Assembly (NCBI GenBank): GCA_001606155.1
Contig: LODT01000035.1
Coordinates: forward strand, 1,292,658 to 1,356,657
Reading direction: 5' to 3'
Length of the DNA: 64,000 bases
DNA from: Tieghemostelium lacteum
Taxonomy: Eukaryota > Evosea > Eumycetozoa > Dictyosteliales > Raperosteliaceae
Shown: piece by piece, positions 53,656 through 62,500 of the stretch
Position numbering within the stretch: position 1 is the stretch's first letter
How the letters are laid out: each line of letters starts with the position of its first letter
Program-made: the position numbers and the translations under genes
Notes under the pieces: model-generated
Database searches by the model: none
What the model was told of the DNA's origin: nothing
What the model saw: the letters and a program-made list of their open reading frames with translations, nothing else

Positions 53656-55791
53656 TTATTCATTTTTATTTTTGAGAAGTGATTGAAAATTCAATGGACA
53701 ACCTGAAATTGAAGTGTGATTTGTTTCGTTATGTTTACATTTAATATTACATCGAATATCAATTATAGGATATTGATTATCATTATCAATTGGTGGCATG
53801 GTGATGGTAAATGGAATTTCAATAGTATTACTTCCTTTTATCATGGGAGAGAGTTTAAGTGAATGGTAATTTACCAAATCCGAAGTGGCGAGAGTGAATG
53901 AGGTGTTATCAATATGATCTAATACTTCTTTAGGTAGTTGATGTGGAAGTCTATGTTTAATACTTCCATTCAATTGTATTCCATTCTTGTTGTTTTTAAA
54001 TATTGTTAAATTATCTATATAGAATAGAGATGAGAGTAATTTACTACAGATTCTATTCAGATCATACATAAACTTTGAATAACTATCAATGTTATAATAA
54101 AATCTATCATTTGTTTCTCTTGATAAACCACTAATAACAACAATATCAGATTCCTTCGTTGGCCATAATTTTTTTACAGCTATTTGATAAATAGAGCTAT
54201 TTGGTTCATTTGGAATGGATGGGAAATACAAAGGTTTGTTTAGTCCCCATTCATTGTTTGCTTTAGATAAAAGTAGTATTTTTACATTTGAAAGGACAAC
54301 ATTTTCTTGGCGATTTACTTCACGGTATTTCAGATTTACCTCATCACTAAAGTCTTTCTCGATTTTATAATAAAAACTGTCATCTAATATGATAAAATCA
54401 AACAGATATATTAGTGGAATATCGTAAACCTGCCCACCTATTTTGTATTCCCAATGAACTAGATTTATATAATTCAGTGATAAAACTCTGTAACCAACAT
54501 GTGGATGAAAATCAACCATACGATCTGAAGTTATTGTGGTGGGTTGTTGACAAATTTTACATTTTCCTTGGTAATAGGGGTCTGATTTTTCATCTCTACA
54601 ATTTTGACAAACCAAATGATTGCATGGATAATTACGTTGAATTGGTCTTTCAATTAAACATCCAAGACAAATCTCGAGTTTATAAGGTTCTAATTCAATA
54701 TAATTGATTTGATTCATGATTGGTTTTGGAGATTTATCTCGAATTTGTTGTTCAAGATGTTGATAGAAGTCTGGTAATTTTAATTCAATTCCATTTCTAT
54801 ATTTACCTGGCCAATGGTAGTATAGATCTACACCTCTCAAGAATGAATCTATATATTTAAATAATCCATTTTCTCTAAGAGACACTTTATGAGATTTTGA
54901 TGATTGGTGTTTAAAATGGTATAGGGAATTTGAATCACATGAGATATTGGGATGATCTGGATGTATTACATTACATGGTAAAATATCTTGAATTAATTGT
55001 ACCAATCGATGTTTAGTGAACATTTTAAATGAAAATGCTTTTTCAATATCAACTTCTGATATGCTGAGATAAATATCATACAATCGATTTTTCAAATCTT
55101 CAATTGCCATTTCTTGTGATTTAGATTTCGATAATTTTTTATCATTATTACAGTTATTTTCTGTTTGAATTTCTATAAAAGCTAAAACTAAAATTTCAAG
55201 AGGTTCTCGTTCTTTTAGTTCTTCTAGTTCTTCTTCAAAAGAATCTTTTAACTTGTTGACTTTTTTAAGATTACTTAAATTTAAAGGTTTACCTGGGATA
55301 TTGAGTACATTAATTACCAATTTCATTAATTTAGTGTTGATAGTTGTTGGTTTACTAGAAATGGATTGGTGTGATTCAACCATCTTTTTCTTGATGAGTT
55401 GATATAACTTTTCTTGTTGTGATTGAAATCTTAGAAATTGATTATTACCACCTTCATTAGCATTAGGAATAGAAATGATGGTTATTGATTGATAGAATGA
55501 TTTCAATTGATTGAATTGTGACAATTGATGATCAATGTAGTGTTGTGTTGAGAATTCAAAATCATCAAATTCTATGTTCAATGATGATTTGTTGAATACA
55601 ATCACAAGATGTGGTTGTTTTGGTTGATTCAATACTGATGATGAGATGTTACTGAATTCAATAAGATCATCAAATACAGTTTTTACTTGTTTCTCACCAT
55701 TGAATGTGAAAATCAATACATCTGAGAATATATATAAAAATTTTGGGTATACCAATATTGCTTCTTTTCTCTTTTGGTTGTATTTATCCAT
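53656..55791 (-). CDS. Degenerate paralogue of the GTPase/RING/patatin protein, main exon
   Basis: An open frame of 711 residues is collinear with exon 2 of the fusion gene at 9025-12277. Shared phrases include YPKFLYIFSDVLIFTFNGEK versus YPRLLYMFSDVVVYTFVGVN, the intact RING (CLGC...CNHLVCQNC...CKIC, residues about 375-415), and the tails NHTSISGCPLNFQ versus NNTSISGCPFELS. The patatin core has lost its catalytic motifs. Where the other copy has GGGIRG this one reads LSLNYINLVHWEY; GTSTGG is replaced by ILDDSFYYK; and DGGIHNNNP is replaced by PNEPNSSIYQ. It is therefore a pseudo-lipase at best. The frame begins exactly at the acceptor (TTAAAG|ATG), so a product could start at that ATG. The missing front is described in the next entry. 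Confidence 0.8.
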   Translation of the reverse strand: MDKYNQKRKEAILVYPKFLYIFSDVLIFTFNGEKQVKTVFDDLIEFSNISSSVLNQPKQPHLVIVFNKSSLNIEFDDFEFSTQHYIDHQLSQFNQLKSFYQSITIISIPNANEGGNNQFLRFQSQQEKLYQLIKKKMVESHQSISSKPTTINTKLMKLVINVLNIPGKPLNLSNLKKVNKLKDSFEEELEELKEREPLEILVLAFIEIQTENNCNNDKKLSKSKSQEMAIEDLKNRLYDIYLSISEVDIEKAFSFKMFTKHRLVQLIQDILPCNVIHPDHPNISCDSNSLYHFKHQSSKSHKVSLRENGLFKYIDSFLRGVDLYYHWPGKYRNGIELKLPDFYQHLEQQIRDKSPKPIMNQINYIELEPYKLEICLGCLIERPIQRNYPCNHLVCQNCRDEKSDPYYQGKCKICQQPTTITSDRMVDFHPHVGYRVLSLNYINLVHWEYKIGGQVYDIPLIYLFDFIILDDSFYYKIEKDFSDEVNLKYREVNRQENVVLSNVKILLLSKANNEWGLNKPLYFPSIPNEPNSSIYQIAVKKLWPTKESDIVVISGLSRETNDRFYYNIDSYSKFMYDLNRICSKLLSSLFYIDNLTIFKNNKNGIQLNGSIKHRLPHQLPKEVLDHIDNTSFTLATSDLVNYHSLKLSPMIKGSNTIEIPFTITMPPIDNDNQYPIIDIRCNIKCKHNETNHTSISGCPLNFQSLLKNKNE

Positions 55792-55908
55792 CTTTAAGGG
55801 TAATTAAAGAATAATGAATGGATTATATTTTATCATGATTTTATTAATCAATAAAATAAAATATTAGTAATTTGTAATTAAGTGTTATAGTTATTCAAGT
55901 GTACATAC

Positions 55909-56312
55909 ATTTTTAATATTTTGGTGAATATAATTTTGATTTGGAATCACAGAACCACCTATTCCTTCACTATCAATGATAATGAATTTTTTGGGTTTAT
56001 CAATTAATGATTCATGAAAATCTGATTGTTTAAATTCACCATGATAAAAATTCAAATCAGATGATGTTGAGTTTGAATTTGATTTACTACCTGGAATGGG
56101 AAAAGAATGACTTTTATCATCTTTTTGGTGGCATAAAGGAGCAATTAAAGTTGTTTTCCACTTCCAGAAGGTCCAATAAAACTAACCATCATAAATGTTT
56201 CTGAATCATCAAATCCAAATTGATTTTTATCAGGTTTCCAAACAATATTATATTCTACATTTTTTTGTGTTTTGTCAAAAGAATCTATCGGTATAATCCG
56301 GTTGCTATGCAT
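55909..56312 (-). pseudogene. Broken first exon of the patatin-fusion paralogue
   Basis: Homology to exon 1 of the gene at 12277 starts near NRIIPIDSFDK (counterpart of SKLLSVSWEEK) and runs through VSFIGPSGSGK. It continues through the G3 motif IIDSEGIGGSVIP to a donor GTATGT at 55908. The B-box part (about 85 residues) is absent. The P-loop codons are out of frame with the following part by one base in an A run (about 56153-56157), so no continuous GTPase can be read. This could be a true deletion or a base-calling slip in a homopolymer. The intron 55908-55792 keeps phase and splice sites. Confidence 0.7.
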
Positions 56313-56554
56313 TCTATACCATTCCTGGTGGTGGTACTAATAGTTCAAGTAGTGATTCTCAAACTACAAGTAATGAATCAAGTAACTCATCTGCCAATCC
56401 TTCATCAACAACATCAACATCAACATCAAATCCAACCACTAGTACAACTACGACCAATTCAAATATAATTTCAATAGCTTCATCTGTAATGAATATTAAT
56501 ATGATATTATCAATTACAACAATATTGGTTCTAATGGTTTTATTGGTATTATAG
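56297..56554 (+). pseudogene. Orphan Ser/Thr-rich C-terminal tail of a surface protein
   Basis: A plus-strand frame of 85 codons opens right after a stop and reads YTIPGGGTNSSSSDSQ, then a Ser/Thr/Asn stalk, then a hydrophobic end (NMILSITTILVLMVLLVL) before TAG. This is the typical end of a GPI-anchored or single-span dictyostelid surface protein. No upstream exon or start is visible; the upstream DNA is instead the minus-strand patatin paralogue exon. Its stop lies 7 bases from the VPS13 stop on the other strand. It looks like a cut-off gene end. Confidence 0.5.
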
Positions 56555-56560
56555 AATAAA

Positions 56561-59500
56561 TTAGTTTAGTTGATTTCTAATTTCATCTTTTAGGATTAAA
56601 AGTAAATTTAGAATTTGTTCTTGATCATCAATGTTAATGATATAACTTGAACGGTAATCGATAACCATGATTTTTTGTAGATGATGGAAATTTAATTTTA
56701 TACCTTCTGGAACAATTTCACAACTTTTGATATTGTCGAATGTGGATGACCATTTAAATGAATAGTTTTGTGATTTAACGTAGATGAGACGTTGATTGGT
56801 TATAAGTGAAATAGATTTACCATGATTGAAATGGATGATGTATTGATCATTTTTGAATTTACCTTTAAAGGTTTTGTCGAGAATGAATCTACCTTCGGAT
56901 AACTCAAAATTGTATTCAACCAATAGATCATCTCTTCCAAGACACCGTGGAGGTCTCATACGATTACGATCTTGAAATAGATTAGTAGTGTTTCTTATAC
57001 CTTCTGTAGTTAGAGTTGCAAGATCAAATACACCAACTACAGGTTTCACACCGACACCTATAACACCTTGCACAACACCTTTTGCAAAACCTTCGATACC
57101 ATTCTTTTGAGCACCTTCTAGTGGTTTCTTTACCATTCCTGCAACACCTTCGTATACACCTCTTCCTAAACCTCTTACACCATATACAAAGCCATCACCA
57201 ACGTGTCTGGCTTTCTTTTGTCTTTGACGTTGTCTTTGGAGAAGGTATTGGTCGTCGAGTGATAGTATTGCAATACCTTTACCCATTGCACCAGTGAGTT
57301 TGGATAAGGTATTAAACAGTCCGTATACAGAGTTCTTGAGTAGAGATATAGAACCTTTTTCTAACCCTTTTCTAAAGTCTTTTGGAGAGGTTACTAAACC
57401 CATTGCAGGTTCATAAAAGAAATCAATGAAACCTGTACCTAGATGGTTAAATAGACCAACGGGGTTACCAATGTTATCTGAAGATCCTAGGACTTTGTAT
57501 AACTGATTCAAAGATTGTAAGGTATAATGAGATTTAATACGACTGATGAAGGAACGTTCTGATAGGAAAGGATGTTCTAGAATCAAACTATTTAAACAAA
57601 TTGGTGTTCTTTCTAAACCAAAACTTACACCTAGTACCTCTAGTAAAACACCAACCATATCTGATGATTTCTCAATGAAACCGTCTCTTACAAATGAGAA
57701 TGATAGTATAACTTTAATGGGATTAAGTAAGAGAAGTTTGATATAAATCATCTTTTTCTTTTTAGCATGTTGTTGAGGTTGAGTTTGTTGAGATGTTGGT
57801 TGTGGATTATATAAAATCTGAGTTGATTTTATATCACTACCACTTTTATCTTCACTTAAATCCTCACTATTTACATCAATTATAATAGATTCATTTAGAT
57901 TATTAATGTTATTAGGTGGTTGATGGTTATTACTATTGTTGTTGATGACAGTTGTACTGCTATTAGGGCTGGTAGGGTGGATGGAAGTTGGTTGATTTAA
58001 TTCTTTGAATTTCTTTCTGAATTTGTTTAGACGTGTAACTAAATCAATTATAGATGCTAGTATGTTATCTTCTAACATTATATTGAATTCTTGAATTAGA
58101 AGACTTATGATTTCAAAGTATTTTAGACCTTTGTTTTCTTCATTCTTTACAAAGGTAAAATGAATGAATGGTTTAGATTCCTCTTGATTCTTTGGAGGTG
58201 TTTGGTAGAATAGTACTGGATAATCAGTGTGAAGAAGTTGATTATCAATTTGTATATTACTAATAACCAAGTCTAGAATAGAGAAGATATTGGATAGTGA
58301 ATAACTGAGTGTGAGATCATTGACGGATAGATACAATAGTTCTTTGGAAAGATGATTTACAAGTGATAATCCAATTCTAGGTAACTGAACTTGAACATCA
58401 AGTTTACCTAATTCTAGAGTAACATTAGAGCTACTAGATATCTCACTGGTATTAGATACCAAGCCACTGTTATGTTGGTCATAGGATAGTGATAGTACTC
58501 TAGTTGATCCTTCAACTCTCATATAACCATAAATTATATTACTACCAACTCTAATAGGTTTAAATGACTTGATTTTGAGAATATTACATTTCATAGTGGC
58601 AACTACTTGGTCACTAGTAGACAACCAAAATTCAATTAAAAGTACTCTTTTCATTGTTAGTTGGTCCCATACATAGTCAGCTGATGAATATGCTTGTAAA
58701 GTATCAACTAGTGAACTTCCATCTTGATAATATCTTATAGCACGTGGAGTATTATTTTCAATACGGAAAGGTGGATCAGCATTTACATCAGGATCATAGA
58801 ATCTAATTGACAATTGAGATGTCTTATCATCTACAACATCAACTCGGGAGAATGATGATTTATGGGTCTTTGGATTTCTCTGATTAATAGTCAACTCTGC
58901 AATATCATCAATAGAGAAGGCACCTGACCAATTGTAATCTGGATGATCAAATTTAATCTGAATGTGTCTAGTAGAGTTTCTGTATCTCCAATGAAATGCC
59001 TTAGTTTCACCAATTTCCAAAATCTCAAATTCTTGCATTTGTTGTTGGTCTAAGCTAGTATTGATATTTAGATACAAATTAGACGATGATTTAAGTGCAG
59101 TTACATTAGAATTGCTATTGGTAACCTGAGGTGGTATCTGTCTATACAATACACGATGTGAACTGAAATTACATAGAAGATATTTGTAATTGATGGTAAC
59201 CATTTTGGTACGTTGAAGGTTATTCTTACCAATAGAAATGGTAGCTCTGAAATTGTATTCTTGATCATTGTTTAGTGAAGATACACAGGTTATCAAACCA
59301 TCTTTACCAATAGTTTCCAATGAGATGATATTCGATAGCTGACTGTCTTGTACTTTAATTTTCAGTTGATCGTTATGATAAAGTATCATAGAATCAATAG
59401 TAGAATGCTGTTGATGTGTATCAGAATCTCTTTTCTTTTTCTTTGTCAAAATTTGTGGAATTTTACTTGGTGTGCTAGATCCTGATGAATTTTGGTCACC

Positions 59501-62500
59501 TTGTTGCTGTTGTTCAATAAATGCCAAAAATGATGGTTTTTCAAATACCATTGGTAGATTGGTCTTATTGATAATCCAGTAAGTTGAGTATATAGATAAT
59601 TTACGAATTCCTTCAACTTGTTCACGATTTGATATCATTAGAGTCAGAGGGTGAAGAAGTTTCTGTGGATCTGTTAATTTGATTTTAGATTTTACAACAG
59701 GTCTAACTTGCTTATCACAGTCTACTAATAGGAATCTCTGGTTTTTGTATCCTGGTATACCGTTTATCATAATATCTACACTACAACGAGGGTCTTGACT
59801 GTACAATGGTAGTTCTTCTGATGGTTTAACTACAAATTGTTGACTGACTTGTACTTGTTGATCTTGAGATTCAAATAGACTAAGATGTAGTGAGCATGGA
59901 AGGAGATTCTCAATAATCAAAGGTGGCATTACAACAATTCCATTTTGATGTAGATTCAATTGATCAGATACTATAATCAATTTAACACAACTACTGGTAG
60001 TTACAGATTTCTTATTTACATTGATACAACTGATAATCTTGAATAGACTTTTGAGTTCATGATCGTCAAGTCTAATGAGTTCTTGATCACTATTGGAACT
60101 ATGTTTATATTCAATGGTATCACACATGGGAAGAATAGAGAGAAATGTATTGGAATTCAAGTTTACTAGGGGAATTGGTATTTCTTCTTGAGGAAAGAGA
60201 ATCTTTGGTAGAATAACTTGTTGTGCACTATTGACTTTACTAGAAAGATATCTGATTTCTAATGGTAGGGTAGTAGAGTTTCTAATAAAACTATTAGAAC
60301 GAATGGTAATGAGTTTGGTACCATCTTCATTCCAACCAACTTCGAATATCAAACGTCTTTGTGGACTTAGTTGAATCAAAGTTATACCAACTCTACCAAT
60401 AGGTATACTCTGACTGATGGTATTGGTACCTGATAACTTAATTATAATATGTGGTCCCTGGTCTTCTTGAACCTCTTTATAATGTCTAAAATCTCTTGAT
60501 CTCTTTACTGATAATAGTGATTTAGAGTCAATAGATATTGGTTGCTTTTCTTCAACTTGTAGGGTAATCTTATTACTAGTCTTTGGAGTGGAAGATGATG
60601 TAGTAGCATTACCATCATTGGCATTATTCACAGGTAACAGTATTTCATATTCCAATACTATACCTGTCTTATTGAATATCCAATAGGGATGGAATGTAGA
60701 TGCCAGTTTTCTAATGGAGATAGTTTGTAAGAGTGGTGATGATTTTAAACTTTGGTGTTGTAATTGTAATTTCAATGCACTGGTTGAAGAAGTACTATTA
60801 TTTGTGTTATTTTGGGTTTGGAAGATGCTAGGTGATAGTAAACCACTTAGTCTCTGGTACTGTGGAGTCGATATCTTTATACCACTACTAGTACTCTTTT
60901 GTTCGGATATACCATAAGAGAGTGATATTGGTGGAAGATTAGGTAAAGGTGTATCATCTCTTGACAATATCAGTGAGGAGCCACTTCTAACCATTGAAGT
61001 ACCAACAGATGAAGACTTAAACAGATCCTTTATAGTTGGAATAGTAACTGCCAAATCGTTTTGAATACTTAGATAGGTTTTCAAAAATGCATGTGCAAAA
61101 CCATAAGTTAAATTAAAATTCAAAAACTGTGAGGATTGGAGATTGAGTTTTAGCTTGGCATCTTTTTTCAATTGATTTTGGTGTTGGTGATTTTGTATGA
61201 GTGATACTTGGAATTCCCAACTTTCTAAAAGAGGTTCAAAAGCCATCTTGTCTATATTAAAATAATCAATCATTAGGCTTGACTGAAAATCTAGTGAGAG
61301 TAAATCACCAGGTTTACCATCCATTACAAACCCAATTTTTGAGAGATTAACCTCGAGGAACGGTAAGTTTTGGTCCATGAAATCGTTAATCAATGTCATT
61401 GATAATTGTGATGCTTTTAATGACATGTTCAGTTGTAAATGTGGTTCTTTTCGTACAGTAATGGGTTTATCAGGTATTTCTAGAGTTGTGGATGAATCAA
61501 CATCACTATTCTTTCTCTTTTTTGGGAAATTCTTTTTTAATTGGCCTGCTATGAGAGCTAGTAGTAGTGTATCATGGTAACTTACAAGTAAATTAAATGA
61601 TTCAAATTCAGCAGAGAGATCAATGATTGTCAATGGTTTAGTTGATGTAGAGTTGTTGGTATTTCGTACTGTTAATATAGTGCAATTAACTTTTAGATTC
61701 ATAGGATCAATTAGTGAGGCTGCACGAGAACTTGAGATATTAACAATAGAATGTCTAAATGAAAACATTTGGAAATTCTCAAAATTGGCTTCAATTTCAC
61801 GAAGACCTCTGGACTCTTTAAATGTTGCACCTAGAGATACTTTGGCTATGACTAAATTGGAGAATTGAGAATTTGGGTTCTCAACTAAAAGTATTTTCAA
61901 TTTGTTTACAAATCCAGTGACTGAAATGGACTTGGACTTCTTTTCAATGATTACATTGGAAAAGCTGGATTGTTGTTGACGTTGTAATAGCATTTCTCTT
62001 TGCGATTGTTTAAGATTTTTAAGGAATGTAGATAGTGGTTGTTGGAAGAAAGAAACAATCATGAATACTATAGTTGGTGATATATAGATTCTAGGTCTAT
62101 CTACAGTGGCATCTACTTGAATGTTATTGGTACTCTTGTCAATGAGGATATTAGCACTTATCAATGGACTATTTAAATGTAGTGACTCTTTCAGTGCTGA
62201 GAATGAATCTTTTAATTCACTGGTTCCTTCAAAGGTAGTGATATTCTTACTACAGAATAAATCTAGGAATTGGGATCCAGAGTCTTCTCTAGTGTCTGAA
62301 ACTCTTATTGACTTTAATTGTGACTTTATCTCTACTTTACCTCCACTGGATAGTAATATATTTGCAGATAGATCATTCATTTGAAGCATACTTAGAGGTA
62401 CTTGAATATCAGTGAAGATAGAGAACCTTAATTCTGATAATACCATATGTATATCAATTACACCTTGTGGAGTTGTAGGTGTAGGTGTAGTTGTGGATTG

